Positions 17,571-27,029 of a stretch of DNA of 64,000 bases are shown one piece after another. Position numbers and translations under genes: made by a program. The notes beneath the pieces were generated by a model. The model ran no database searches, was not told where the DNA came from, and saw nothing but the letters and a program-made list of their open reading frames with translations. Each line of letters opens with the position of its first letter. The stretch's first letter is position 1. The DNA lies in the NCBI RefSeq assembly GCF_001422445.1, contig NZ_LMNA01000001.1, positions 3,116-67,115 of the forward strand, read 5' to 3'. The stretch comes from Pseudorhodoferax sp. Leaf274. GTDB lineage: Bacteria; Pseudomonadota; Gammaproteobacteria; Burkholderiales; Burkholderiaceae_C.

Positions 17571-19400
17571 ATGGATGCAACAAGAATCGCCATTGTCGGC
17601 CTCGGGCCGCGCGGCCTCACGGTCCTGGAGCGCGTGCTGGAGCACGCGCATCGCCTGCCTGTCGGTACCCGCGTGCAGATCGACGTCTACGACGACGGCG
17701 ATGCAGGAGAGGGTTGCCATCGCGCCCGACAGCCGGCGCATCTGCTGATCAACACGGTGGCATCCCAGGTCACCATCTTCCCGCCGGCCAGCCTGGCTGG
17801 AGGCGATGGCGGAATCTCCCTCGTCGACTGGGCCCATGCCGCGGGCTACCGCCGACACGGCGATCGGTTCTTGCGCGACGCCACGAGGCATGGCAACCCC
17901 ATCACGCAGGACGACCACCTGCCCCGCGCCATGCTCGGGGAGTATCTCGGGTGGGCCTATCGGCGCGTCGTGGACATGCTGCCGCACCATGTGACGGTGG
18001 ACCATCACCGCCAACGCGTGATCGACCTGCTCTCTAAGGGCGCCGCCTACGAAGTCTGCACGCTCGATGGCCAGGCGCGCGGAGCGGACTACGTGTTCCT
18101 GACAACCGGCCATGGCAGACGGAACCCCACCGGGCAGGACCGCGCATTCGACCGCTTCGTGGCCGACCACTTCCAGCGCAATCCGCGCCTGGCCTACTTC
18201 GCCTCCCCCTATCCGATCGAGACGCTGGACGCCATCGACCCTGGGGCCACCGTCGCCATCCAGGGTCTGGGCCTGACATCCCATGACGTCGTGTCAGCGC
18301 TCACCCTCGGTCGGGGTGGGCGTTACATCCAGGACCAGGGGCGCCTGCGTTACCAGCCGTCCGGCCATGAGCCGCGCATGCTGCTCTTCTCCCGCAAGAG
18401 CCTTCCGTTCGCCGCTCGTGGCATCAACCAGAAAGGTTTGACCGGTCGCCACCAAGCCAGGATCTTCACTGTCGAGGCCGTCAACCTCAAACGGCAAGCG
18501 AGGCTCGCGGCCACGGGCGATTCGCGCATCGACTTCCAGGCGGACGTGTTGCCGCTCGTCCTCTCGGAAATGGCCTGCGCTTACCGCAATGCCAGCAAGC
18601 GATCGCCCTGCACGGGCGGCGACTTGGCGACGACGGAAGACGAGCGTCTTGCCATCGAGGCCATCCTCTGGCCGCTCAGACAACGCCGCTTCAACTCCTT
18701 CCAGCAGTTCCACGACTTCGTCCACGCCCTGATCGAGAGCGACCTCTTGGAGGCCGAAAAAGGCAACCAGTCCAGCCCGATCAAGGCAGCCACGGACGTG
18801 TTGCGCGACACGCGCGAGGCCCTGCGTGCGGCCGTCGAATACGCTGGCCTGACGCCGGCATCGCACCGCTTTTTCTTGGAAGACTTCAATGCAGCGGCCA
18901 ACCGGGTCTCGTTCGGGCCACCACGGCAGCGCAATGCGGAGTACCTGGCGCTGCGCAGGGCCGGCCTGATCGACATCACTGGCGGTCCAGGTGCCGGCGT
19001 GGTGGGCGACACCCAAATGGCGCGCTTCAGGATCGACGCAAGCTACCCCGAAAGCGATCACAGCACCGCGGCCGATGTGCTGGTGGTGGCCCGCCTGGAT
19101 GCCTACTCGCCGCTCACCGACGCATCGTCCCTGACCCGCAATCTGCTGGACCACGGCATCATCCGGTCTTTCTGCAACGGCAACTACCACCCCTGCGGCA
19201 TCGACATCGACAGAGAGATGCATCCCATCGATGCCAGCGGCAGAAGCCGCGCGAACATCTGGGTTCTGGGGTATCCGGCGGAAGGCGCGCACTTCTACAC
19301 CCATGCGCTGCCGCGGCCCCAAATTCTTTCGCGCCAGACGATGGATGCGCAGCATTGCGTGCTGGAGATGTTCGCTGCTATTGCCGAACGTGCGTCCTAG
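17571..19400 (+). CDS. FAD/NAD(P)-binding protein (NAD_binding_9 type)
   Basis: A 609-aa flavin-dependent oxidoreductase-like protein. The N terminus holds the dinucleotide fold IAIVGLGPRGLTVLERVL, followed by DVYDDGDAGEGCHR, and a second glycine motif VAIQGLGLTSHDVVSAL lies near residue 230. These are typical of the large FAD-NAD(P)-binding proteins of Pfam type NAD_binding_9, often found in amino-acid-derived metabolite clusters. It starts 77 bp after the KamA tail on the same strand; the two were probably one biosynthetic operon before the upstream half was replaced. The substrate is unknown. Confidence 0.8.
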   Translation: MDATRIAIVGLGPRGLTVLERVLEHAHRLPVGTRVQIDVYDDGDAGEGCHRARQPAHLLINTVASQVTIFPPASLAGGDGGISLVDWAHAAGYRRHGDRFLRDATRHGNPITQDDHLPRAMLGEYLGWAYRRVVDMLPHHVTVDHHRQRVIDLLSKGAAYEVCTLDGQARGADYVFLTTGHGRRNPTGQDRAFDRFVADHFQRNPRLAYFASPYPIETLDAIDPGATVAIQGLGLTSHDVVSALTLGRGGRYIQDQGRLRYQPSGHEPRMLLFSRKSLPFAARGINQKGLTGRHQARIFTVEAVNLKRQARLAATGDSRIDFQADVLPLVLSEMACAYRNASKRSPCTGGDLATTEDERLAIEAILWPLRQRRFNSFQQFHDFVHALIESDLLEAEKGNQSSPIKAATDVLRDTREALRAAVEYAGLTPASHRFFLEDFNAAANRVSFGPPRQRNAEYLALRRAGLIDITGGPGAGVVGDTQMARFRIDASYPESDHSTAADVLVVARLDAYSPLTDASSLTRNLLDHGIIRSFCNGNYHPCGIDIDREMHPIDASGRSRANIWVLGYPAEGAHFYTHALPRPQILSRQTMDAQHCVLEMFAAIAERAS

Positions 19401-19549
19401 GGATCCGGATGAGGACGTAGGCCGGGGATCACACGGGTTGGCAAAGCCAATGCCCACTCCAGGCGCCGAACCATCCCGTGCCGATGGCTGCGAACCTGCC
19501 CCATCCTGTGCGGCCGAGCCCTGACGTTCAACTACCTGGTGACTTCGGA

Positions 19550-22500
19550 TTAGTGAAAGTCCCGCGAGACTGTCGAAAGCTTTCCCAGTAGCGGCGTCAG
19601 GTCTGCCAACTTGTGCGCGACGAGATTCTTCACCTCCCCCTGCCGCTGCCATTGCCCGTAGACCGCCAGCAGCCGAGCACGCAGCACCTCCGGCCGCTGC
19701 CGCTCCTTCAGCGTCCGCCACACGATGACCTGCACGTTGCCGGTCTCGTCTTCGAGCGAGATGAACACCGTGCCCTTGGCCGTCTCCGGCTGCTGGCGCA
19801 CCGTCACGATGCCCGCATAGCGCACCCAGCGGCCGTTGGGGACCCGGTCCAGGTCGCTGGCCTTGGCCAGCTTGCGTTCGCTCAGCGCTGGCCGCAGCAA
19901 CAACATCGGGTGGCTGCGCAGCGTGAGGCCCACGGTCTCGTAGTCGTGCACGACCTCCTCGCCTTCCAGCGCCGCCGGAAGATCCAGGAAGTCCTCGTCG
20001 ACCGTTGCGTCTTGCAACAGCTTGGGCGGGCGGCGCAAGGCCGATGCCTGCCACACCTGCTGGCGCCGGTGTCCCGACAGGCTCTTGAGCGCGTCCGCCC
20101 CCGCGAGCAGCTGCATCTCGTGCTGTTCCAGTCCTGCGCGCCGGGCCAGGTCCTCGGGGTCGTCGAACGGCGCCTGCGACCGCGCTTCCATGAGCCGCGC
20201 CACCGAAGCCTCCTTCAACCCGCTGACCAGGCGCAACCCCAACCGCACTGCGGGTGGGTCGGGCAAGTCTTCCAGTGTGCAGTCCCAGTCGCTGGACATG
20301 ACATCGACCGAACGGACCTCCACATCGTGGCGTTGGGCGTCCTGCACGAGCTGCGAAGGCGAGTAAAAGCCCAAAGGCTGCGCGTTCAGCATCGCCGCGA
20401 GGAATTCCGCTGGATGGTGGCGCTTGAGCCAGCAGCTTGCGTAGACCAAGAGCGCAAAACTGGCCGCGTGGCTCTCGGGGAACCCATACTCCGAGAAGCC
20501 CTTGATTTGCTCGAAGATCTGGTTAGCGAACGCCTCATCGTAGCCGCGCGCCGTCATGCCGTTGACGATTTTGTCGTAGTACTTCTGCAGCCCGCCCTTG
20601 CGCTTCCAGGCGGCCATCGAGCGGCGCAGCTGGTCGGCCTCGCCTGCGGTGAAGCCCGCTGCCAGAATGGCCACTTGCATGACCTGTTCCTGGAAGATGG
20701 GCACGCCCAGCGTGCGTCCAAGCGCTTCCTTCAACGCGTCGCTCGGGTAGTCCACTGGCTCCTTTCCCTGGCGCCGGTTCAGGTATGGGTGGACCATCTG
20801 CCCTTGGATGGGCCCAGGCCGCACAATGGCCACCTCGATGACCAGGTCGTAGAAGCATTTGGGCTGGAGCCGCGGCAGCATGGACATCTGCGCCCGGCTC
20901 TCGATTTGGAACACCCCCACGGTGTCCGCCTTGCAGATCATCTGGTATGTGGCTGCGTCTTCTGCAGGAATGTCCTGCATGGAGAACGCGTAGCCCTTGC
21001 GCAGGCTCACGAACTCCAGCGACCGCCGGATAGCCGACAGCATCCCCAGGGCCAGCACATCCACCTTCAGGAGACCCAGGGCGTCCAGGTCGTCCTTGTC
21101 CCACTCGACGATGGTGCGGTCGTCCATCGCAGCGTTCTCTATCGGTACCAGCCGCTCGAGCGGCCCCTTGGTCAGCACGAAGCCGCCCGGGTGCTGGCTC
21201 ATGTGGCGCGGCATGCCGATGAGCTGCGCGGTCAGCTGCATCAGGTGCTGGACCACCAGCTCCTGCATGTCCAGGCCTGCCTCGGCCACGCGCTGGTTCA
21301 TCACGTCGGCGCCGTCCCACCAGGCCAGGTTGGACGCCAGGGACTCCAGCCGCGGCAATGCGATGCCCAAGGCCTTGCCCACGTCCTTGAACGCGGACTT
21401 GGCCCGGTACTTGATGACGACCGAGGTCAGCGCAGCCCGGTCGCGGCCGTACTTGCGGTACAGGTATTGGATGACCTCCTCGCGCCGCTGGTGCTCGAAG
21501 TCCACGTCGATGTCCGGCGGCTCGTTGCGCTCCTTGGAGATGAACCGCTCGAACAGCACGGACATACGGGCGGGGTCGACCTCGGTCACGCCGATGCAGT
21601 AGCAAACCACGCTGTTGGCGGCGCTTCCACGCCCCTGGCACAGAATGCCTTGCGACTGCGCGAAGCGCACGATGTCGGCGACGGTCAGGAAGTAGTGCTC
21701 GTAGCCGAGGTCCGCGATGAGTACGAGCTCGTGCTCGATCTGCGTCTGAACCCTGGGCGTGATGCCCTCTGGCCAGCGCCGGCCGGCGCCTTCGTAGGTG
21801 AGCTGGCGCAGATAGCTCGTGGGCGTGTAGCCCTGCGGCACCACTTCGGCGGGATACTGGTAGCGCAGCTCGTCCAAAGAAAACGTGCAGCGGGCGGCGA
21901 CGTTCAAGGTCTCCACCATCAGCTCTTGCGGGAACCGCTGTGCCAGCTGCACCCGGCTGCGCATGTGCTGCTCGCTGTTGAGTTCCAGGTCCAGGCCGCA
22001 ATCTGTCAGGGGGCGGCCGACGCGCGTGGCCGTCATCACGTCGTGCAGTGGCTTGCGCGAGCGCACATGCATGCGCACGTCGCCGCTGGCCACGAGCGGG
22101 ATGGCAGTCAGCACGCTGACCGTCTCCATGCGATAGCACCACATCTCGTCATCCAGCATCTGCTGCATCTCCACCGCCAGCCAGCAGCGGCCCGTGAAGC
22201 TCGCCAAAAGCCAGCGCGCGATGGTCTCGAGCTGGGCGTCGGTGGACTCACGGTCTGGTGAGACCAGCACGACGCACTCGGCCAACGCCGCGGGGTCGAT
22301 GGCGTCCAGCCCCAGGCGGTAGGTGCCGTTCTTGGCTGTGCGCCGCAGGCCAGTGATGAATTGGCACAGGTTGCCGTAGCCATCCAGATCGCAAGCGAGA
22401 ACGACGAGCGTGAACGGCGCGTCGCAGGTGACCGTGAATTGGCTGCCGTGGATGACCTTGAGGCCCTGCTCCTTGCCTTCCACATGCGCGCGAACCGCAC

Positions 22501-22663
22501 CGGCCATGGAACATTCATCGCAGACGGCGATGGCGCTGTAGCCCAGTTTCTTCGCGCGCTCGACCAGCTCCTCCGGCCAGCTGGCGCCCTTCAGAAAACT
22601 GAAATTGGACAGTGCGCGCAGCTCGGCGTAGGGCGGGATGCCGACACGGCCGTCCTCATTCAT
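19550..22663 (-). CDS. dnaE2: Error-prone DNA polymerase DnaE2 (ImuC)
   Basis: A 1037-aa C-family polymerase alpha subunit of the DnaE2/ImuC type, the catalytic translesion polymerase of the ImuABC mutasome. The PHP domain opens at YAELRALSNFSFLKGAS (residues about 10-26). The palm acidic motif PDIDVDF gives Asp384, Asp386 and Asp388. RGSAANSVVCYCIG and GFPESHAASFALLVYASCWLK mark palm and fingers, and an OB fold is near the C terminus (GIVTVRQQPETAKGTVFISLED). The start at 22663 (MNEDGRVGIPPYAELR) overlaps the imuB stop by ATGA; the longer upstream frame lies inside imuB. It is the last gene of the LexA-boxed operon. Confidence 0.97.
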   Translation of the reverse strand: MNEDGRVGIPPYAELRALSNFSFLKGASWPEELVERAKKLGYSAIAVCDECSMAGAVRAHVEGKEQGLKVIHGSQFTVTCDAPFTLVVLACDLDGYGNLCQFITGLRRTAKNGTYRLGLDAIDPAALAECVVLVSPDRESTDAQLETIARWLLASFTGRCWLAVEMQQMLDDEMWCYRMETVSVLTAIPLVASGDVRMHVRSRKPLHDVMTATRVGRPLTDCGLDLELNSEQHMRSRVQLAQRFPQELMVETLNVAARCTFSLDELRYQYPAEVVPQGYTPTSYLRQLTYEGAGRRWPEGITPRVQTQIEHELVLIADLGYEHYFLTVADIVRFAQSQGILCQGRGSAANSVVCYCIGVTEVDPARMSVLFERFISKERNEPPDIDVDFEHQRREEVIQYLYRKYGRDRAALTSVVIKYRAKSAFKDVGKALGIALPRLESLASNLAWWDGADVMNQRVAEAGLDMQELVVQHLMQLTAQLIGMPRHMSQHPGGFVLTKGPLERLVPIENAAMDDRTIVEWDKDDLDALGLLKVDVLALGMLSAIRRSLEFVSLRKGYAFSMQDIPAEDAATYQMICKADTVGVFQIESRAQMSMLPRLQPKCFYDLVIEVAIVRPGPIQGQMVHPYLNRRQGKEPVDYPSDALKEALGRTLGVPIFQEQVMQVAILAAGFTAGEADQLRRSMAAWKRKGGLQKYYDKIVNGMTARGYDEAFANQIFEQIKGFSEYGFPESHAASFALLVYASCWLKRHHPAEFLAAMLNAQPLGFYSPSQLVQDAQRHDVEVRSVDVMSSDWDCTLEDLPDPPAVRLGLRLVSGLKEASVARLMEARSQAPFDDPEDLARRAGLEQHEMQLLAGADALKSLSGHRRQQVWQASALRRPPKLLQDATVDEDFLDLPAALEGEEVVHDYETVGLTLRSHPMLLLRPALSERKLAKASDLDRVPNGRWVRYAGIVTVRQQPETAKGTVFISLEDETGNVQVIVWRTLKERQRPEVLRARLLAVYGQWQRQGEVKNLVAHKLADLTPLLGKLSTVSRDFH

Positions 22664-23970
22664 GCAAAGGCCCCATGCAGGTACCAGGCTGTCTGGTCGC
22701 GCCCAAGGTGCTCGTGGAAGATCCACAGCACCCCGCAGTGCGGACTCTGCGCAACCCAGTAGTCCCGCACCACCACAGCAGTGGACTCGTCGTCGCCTTC
22801 GCGCACACGGTGCCACCAGCCGCCTTCGATCCGGTGCGGGCCGGTCAGCATCTGCAGCACGCCCTGGTACATCGGCTTATCGCCCCGCATGGCAAGGCGC
22901 AGGGGCTTTGCGAGGATGAAGCTGGGTTGTGGGAATCGGCTGCGACGCACCCGCTTCTTCGGGAGAGCTTCTGGAGCGGGCTGCCAGTGGGTCTGCCATT
23001 CAAGGCGATGGTCCTCGACGACGACCGGTCGAAGCACCTTCTGCGGTCCCAGGCGCGCCGCAATGCGCTCGAGCACGAGCGTGAGGGATTCGCCCTGATG
23101 GGCGGCGTCTGGCAGCAGGGACTTGCTGTTCTCCTCCAACGAGTGCACGTCGAGCGCCTCGAGCTCGATATCGCCTGCTGGGGCCTGCAATTCCACCTTG
23201 GCCAAGTTCTCCGCCAGAAGCCGGCTGAGATGGTCGACGTCGCGCATTGGGGCTGCCGTCCGGACGGTCAGTTCTCCACCGGCGTCGGAGCCGCGGGGTC
23301 GCATGGCGTCGTGCATCCACCGCAGCACGAAGGCGGTGGTGCCGGCATGGCGCGCCGCGAGCCACCCGCACAACTGCATGAGAAGCCTGCGCGCGCCGAA
23401 AAGCAGCGCCGGCGCGTTGTCGACCCGCGACATCAGTTCGAGCCGCATCCTGAATGTCTGCGGCGCGTCGACCCATTCATGGGCCTCGGGCCGCAGGCCA
23501 TAGGCCTGGTCCAGCGCGGTGAGCAGCTGCTTGTCGAAGCGACGGCTGATGCCACCACGCGGCAGTGCGCGCATGTCGCCAAGCGTCTTGCAACCGAGCT
23601 GCGACAGCGTGGTGAGGTGCGGCCGGACCGCCACCAAGGTGTCCATGGGCAGCGCGTCGAGCGCCGATGTCAAAGGGCCGCGGATGCCGTTCTCCCTGCC
23701 GGCCCGTGCGAAGGCCACTGCCGCGAGGCTGTTGGGAGCCCAGGCCACGTTGCCCACGCCGAACTCGGGCACCTCGGCCACGATCCGGTCACGCAGTGCG
23801 CGGCGCCCACCGAACAGCCTGGTGCTCGCTTCGACCTCGACGACGACCGCGTCCTCCACGATGGCGGTGCGCGGCGAGAACTGCAGCGCGTACATCGAGA
23901 GGCCACGAAGCTTGTCGTCATCAGACGGCGTGCTGGGGTCGGACCGTGTCAACAGGGCGACCCACAGCAT
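22660..23970 (-). CDS. imuB: ImuB, inactive Y-family polymerase-like mutasome subunit
   Basis: A 436-aa Y-family polymerase homologue. ImuB proteins do not polymerise but bring DnaE2 and ImuA to the beta clamp. The start MLWVALLTR lacks the catalytic D-x-D of DinB. The position of the second acidic motif reads VEVEASTRLFGG, giving the known ImuB pattern with lost carboxylates, and the helix-hairpin-helix LSQLGCKTLGDMRALPRGGISRRF follows. The C terminus ends in the family-typical WYLHGAFA. It overlaps imuA by 50 bp at its start and dnaE2 by 4 bp at its end, so the three are tightly coupled. Confidence 0.95.
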   Translation of the reverse strand: MLWVALLTRSDPSTPSDDDKLRGLSMYALQFSPRTAIVEDAVVVEVEASTRLFGGRRALRDRIVAEVPEFGVGNVAWAPNSLAAVAFARAGRENGIRGPLTSALDALPMDTLVAVRPHLTTLSQLGCKTLGDMRALPRGGISRRFDKQLLTALDQAYGLRPEAHEWVDAPQTFRMRLELMSRVDNAPALLFGARRLLMQLCGWLAARHAGTTAFVLRWMHDAMRPRGSDAGGELTVRTAAPMRDVDHLSRLLAENLAKVELQAPAGDIELEALDVHSLEENSKSLLPDAAHQGESLTLVLERIAARLGPQKVLRPVVVEDHRLEWQTHWQPAPEALPKKRVRRSRFPQPSFILAKPLRLAMRGDKPMYQGVLQMLTGPHRIEGGWWHRVREGDDESTAVVVRDYWVAQSPHCGVLWIFHEHLGRDQTAWYLHGAFA

Positions 23971-24712
23971 GGGAGACCTCAGCGGCAGGACGGTTGAGCC
24001 GGCGGGCCCGTGGTGTCAGGACCGACGCCAGCCCTCCTGGAATCGAAGGCAGCACGAGCGGCCGCTCGTGCGTGGGACCACGTCGCTTCAGAATATGGAC
24101 GTCCAACGTCCAGTCCAGTCCAACCGAGGCATGGACACGCAAGGGCGCGGCCGAGGACTCGTGCCGGGCGGCTTCGGGCCGGCACAGGAAGACCAGGCTC
24201 TCACAGCCCTGCGCGCAGACCTGCAGCCGGCGTATCTGCTCCGTCCGAGCCTTGGGAAGCCATGCGACGACCGCACCCGCCGCTTTGGATTTGATGAGTT
24301 GCTCCGTGGTCCACAGGCGCTCTGCAGGCTGGTCGGCCTGCACCCACACGAATTGCCGCTCGCTCACACCCATGTACTGCAGGCCCGGCAGGTGCGGCTG
24401 GCGTGGCGGCCCGACGACCACGACCTGGCCGCCGTTCTGGACGACTGTCTTCAGGGCCGGCGACAGCAGCCTCCACTCCAGCACCGCCGGTTGGGTCGCC
24501 AGCACTTCCACGACGGACTGCTCGGGCCAACCGCCACCTGGCAGCTCGGCGTCCAGCTCTGCCCATCCGGTCGGGCGCGCTGCGGCGGTGCGGTGTTCCA
24601 GTTCCGTGCCCCGCCAGACCACTTCCGCCACGCGCGCGCCCAGTACGTGCACCAACGGCACGCAGGCGTCATTGGCCGCGGCAGGTGGGGGGAAGGCAGG
24701 AACGGCAGACAT
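23921..24712 (-). CDS. imuA: ImuA, RecA-like mutasome subunit
   Basis: A 263-aa protein of the ImuA/SulA-like family, a RecA-fold accessory that supports DnaE2-dependent damage tolerance. Recognisable stretches are RPTGWAELDAELPGGGWPEQSVVEVL (about 46-71), in the place of the RecA Walker A region but without a canonical GxxxxGKT, then LKTVVQNGGQVVVVGPP and TTEQLIKSKAAGAVVAWLP. The Arg/Pro-rich C-terminal part is typical. It heads the imuA-imuB-dnaE2 operon, with a LexA box 10-29 bp upstream of its ATG. Confidence 0.92.
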   Translation of the reverse strand: MSAVPAFPPPAAANDACVPLVHVLGARVAEVVWRGTELEHRTAAARPTGWAELDAELPGGGWPEQSVVEVLATQPAVLEWRLLSPALKTVVQNGGQVVVVGPPRQPHLPGLQYMGVSERQFVWVQADQPAERLWTTEQLIKSKAAGAVVAWLPKARTEQIRRLQVCAQGCESLVFLCRPEAARHESSAAPLRVHASVGLDWTLDVHILKRRGPTHERPLVLPSIPGGLASVLTPRARRLNRPAAEVSHAVGRPVDTVRPQHAV

Positions 24713-24721
24713 GGTCTAGAT

Positions 24722-24741
24722 TACTGTACATCGATACAGTA
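24722..24741 (-). promoter_or_regulatory. LexA (SOS) box of the imuABC operon
   Basis: TACTGTACATCGATACAGTA is a near-perfect palindrome with the CTGT-N8-ACAG core, matching the proteobacterial LexA consensus in all core bases. It lies 10-29 bp before the imuA start, where bound LexA would block transcription. DNA damage should therefore induce imuA-imuB-dnaE2. Confidence 0.93.
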
Positions 24742-24919
24742 TCACGAACTTCTTGGCTTGTCTGCCTGCGACATCAGTTTTTGGAGGTCGATGGCACCTT
24801 CTACTCCGCGCGACGCCATCAGGTGCATCTTTCAAGCACTGCCGACACCGCCAGACATCGAAGGCGTGGCGGGTTGGCCGACCCGGTGAAAATGCGCGGA
24901 GCAATGAGCCTTTTTCCCG

Positions 24920-25369
24920 ATGCCTACACTGAATGAATTGAAGTCCGAGCTGGCCGCGCTGGACCAGCTTCTGTATGCGACTTGGCTGCAAGAACGAGAA
25001 GGCGCCAGGAAGCGGATTGCCGACATGGCTGTCGAGTTCCAACTCAGCCCTGCGACGGTCATGTGCGATGTGGAGGCTGCTCACCTGAACGCCCAGCCTT
25101 CAATAGCAGTGTTGCGGCCGCCCAAAGTTGAATTGCCTCTTCGCAGCCCAGGCGCGCCGTTCCACAGTGCGGTCAAGTACCGGCACCCTGCGACCGGCGA
25201 CTCCTGGAATGGACGCGGTCCTCACCCTCGATGGCTCCGCGCGGCTCTGAGCGCAGGCAGGCAGTTGGAGGATTTCCTGGTCAAGGAACCCTCCGCTGCC
25301 GCTTCGCTCGGCGACCCGCTGCGCGAGTTCGAGGAAGCGGCCCGTCGGCCCTCTTGGCGGACCGCATGA
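24920..25369 (+). CDS. H-NS-family DNA-binding protein (second copy)
   Basis: A 149-aa H-NS-like protein. The N terminus predicts a short coiled helix (LNELKSELAALDQLLYATWL) and the DNA-binding signature is YRHPATGDSWNGRGPHPRWLRAAL at about residues 93-116, followed by an acidic tail not seen in short H-NS forms. It is divergent from imuA, with the SOS box between, and could shape its expression. Its stop overlaps the next start by ATGA. It differs clearly from the H-NS-like protein at 12794-13246, so the two are not a recent duplication. Confidence 0.82.
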   Translation: MPTLNELKSELAALDQLLYATWLQEREGARKRIADMAVEFQLSPATVMCDVEAAHLNAQPSIAVLRPPKVELPLRSPGAPFHSAVKYRHPATGDSWNGRGPHPRWLRAALSAGRQLEDFLVKEPSAAASLGDPLREFEEAARRPSWRTA

Positions 25370-25800
25370 GTACCGCGGTGCTCAGGGACGGGTTCTGGCC
25401 TGTTGCCGCGGGGTTCGGTGTAGCCTGCGTGGCGCTGGTGACACTGCAGGCCGCCAAGACCATCACGCCGCCATCGATGTATGTGGCCTGGTTCAACAGC
25501 AACGGAGCATTCCACATCGGTCGAATGGTGTGGGACCTTCTCGTCGTCGGCAGCCTTGGGCTCGGATTCCCTGCCTTTGTGGGCGCCATCGCCGCGTTCC
25601 GGCTTGGTCGCCCAGTGCTTTTGCACTGGGCGCTTTTCGCCATGGCGGCCTTGCTCTGCACGCTCGTTCTCCTGCCTTGGCTCCATGACGGTGTCCGATT
25701 CGGCCGAGCCGTGGAGTCGATTGCCCGGCCGTGGTGGCGTTACGGCGCGGAGCTCTCCTTGCTGTTGGCGTCGCTTGCCGCTTTGAGATGGTCTCGCTAG
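25366..25800 (+). CDS. Small integral membrane protein, unknown function
   Basis: A 144-aa protein with about four hydrophobic segments (FWPVAAGFGVACVALVTLQ, the MVWDLLVVGSLGLGFPAFVG region, LLHWALFAMAALLCTLVLLP and a C-terminal LSLLLASLAAL). Its ATG overlaps the stop of the H-NS-like gene (ATGA), so translation is coupled. The longer open frame upstream is inside the H-NS gene. I do not recognise the family. Confidence 0.65.
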   Translation: MSTAVLRDGFWPVAAGFGVACVALVTLQAAKTITPPSMYVAWFNSNGAFHIGRMVWDLLVVGSLGLGFPAFVGAIAAFRLGRPVLLHWALFAMAALLCTLVLLPWLHDGVRFGRAVESIARPWWRYGAELSLLLASLAALRWSR

Positions 25801-25868
25801 ATGCTGCAGATGGCACCCGGTGACTAAGCGGTGCAAGCACGTGCCTGCACCGCGCGCCTGTGAGCTGG

Positions 25869-26285
25869 TCAGTCCTTGAGTTCGGCCGGAACCTTGCCGC
25901 CGTTAGCTGCCACCTTGTTCATGACCTGCCGGTGCAGCCACATGTTCATCGACGCGGAATCGTTGGTATCGCCCGTGTAGTGCAGCTCCTTCGCCAAGTC
26001 CTTGCGCGATGCGAGCGAGCTGTCGAGCTGCAGCAGCTTGAGCAGGTCGACGATGGATGTCTTCCAGTTCAGCTGCTCGTTGGACTTGGCGGCCATACCG
26101 TCCAGCAGCTGCCCGACATCGAGCTCGGTCATGGCCTGGGAAGCACTGGGTGCCTGCGTCGATGCCGGTGGCGCGGTGTTGGCGGAGACCGGCGCGGCAG
26201 AGGCAGCGGGCGCTGCCGGCGCTTGCGCGTTCGCGGCGTGCGAGGAGGGAAAAAGTTTTCCGAAGATGGTGCTGAGGATGCTCAT
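25869..26285 (-). CDS. DUF3597-family protein
   Basis: A 138-aa protein of the DUF3597 family. An Ala/Pro-rich low-complexity N-terminal segment (residues about 18-52) precedes the conserved domain (DVGQLLDGMAAKSNEQLNWKTSIVDLLKLLQLDSSLASRKDLAKEL, described here by its ends), and the C terminus is MNKVAANGGKVPAELKD. The opening MSILSTIFGKLFPS is the typical start of the family. The function is unknown; such genes often sit among stress and repair genes. The upstream extension of the frame is not homologous. Confidence 0.8.
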   Translation of the reverse strand: MSILSTIFGKLFPSSHAANAQAPAAPAASAAPVSANTAPPASTQAPSASQAMTELDVGQLLDGMAAKSNEQLNWKTSIVDLLKLLQLDSSLASRKDLAKELHYTGDTNDSASMNMWLHRQVMNKVAANGGKVPAELKD

Positions 26286-26397
26286 GGAGGCCTTCGTGTG
26301 GTGAGGGGTGGAGTCTGGTTGGAGCTTGGGCTGCGGGCGTGGGACGCGAGCCATGGCACGTCGTCTAGCGGCCCGACGTGCCCGGACGCGCCAATGT

Positions 26398-26649
26398 TCA
26401 CCGCGACGGGTCTTGATTGGATTGCGGATGTTGGTCGCCATGCAGTCCGAACGGAACCGCGTCGTCGTGCTCGGCCGCCTCGGCGTCGCCGCGTTTGTCC
26501 TGCATGCGCTCAGGATGTGCCGGCCCGTTGTTCGGCTCGCCGGTTGCCGAATGTCCAACATCGAGGGCGCCGCCAGCTCCGATGTTGGCAACGCCTCCGT
26601 CTGTGGTGGGACGGGAACCGTCTCCGCTGTTTGTGGGGGTTGCTGACAT
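26398..26649 (-). CDS. Hypothetical low-complexity hydrophilic protein
   Basis: An 83-aa frame starting at MSATPTNSGDG (ATG at 26649), rich in Gly, Ser, Asp, Pro and His with no hydrophobic core; it would be intrinsically disordered. A weak AAAGG ribosome site lies upstream. It lies behind the DUF3597 gene on the same strand and resembles in composition the small disordered proteins common beside stress genes. The longer frame to 26784 has no better start. Confidence 0.35.
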   Translation of the reverse strand: MSATPTNSGDGSRPTTDGGVANIGAGGALDVGHSATGEPNNGPAHPERMQDKRGDAEAAEHDDAVPFGLHGDQHPQSNQDPSR

Positions 26650-27029
26650 GGCGTGCCTTTCGTGGGATGGAGAAACGAACTCGAAGACGGGACGCGACAT
26701 GGGCGCGATCTCGGTTCGCAGACTGATCTTGCGCGTGCCCGTTGGCGCATGGGTCAGCCGTCGGCACCGCCCGCGGTAGTCCAACAGAGCGGTCGCGCAG
26801 AGCGCCGCAATCGACTTCGGGGTTCCTGAGAGCGAAAGACACGGGCGGCGCGCGTTCGATGGCGCGCGGAGACATCGAAGCAGCGCACAAGCGCCGCGCC
26901 ACCCCGAATCCTGGACCCGCTATCCCGGCCAGGCGGGCCATCTGCCCACATGACGACGGGCGCTTCGATTCCGTAGATGGCGCGCATCAACCCGTCCACT
27001 GGTGTCTTCCATCCATGCAAGGGACCACC

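Noticed and set aside
18294-20054. A 586-codon minus-strand frame spanning the FAD-protein and dnaE2 end
   Set aside because: It crosses two real genes, antisense to one and out of frame with the other, and has no family motif.
19613-22261. An 882-codon open frame on the plus strand
   Set aside because: It is antisense to dnaE2; long antisense frames are common in GC-rich DNA. It has no motif or ribosome site, and its composition (His/Gln/Arg/Leu) is typical of a shadow frame.
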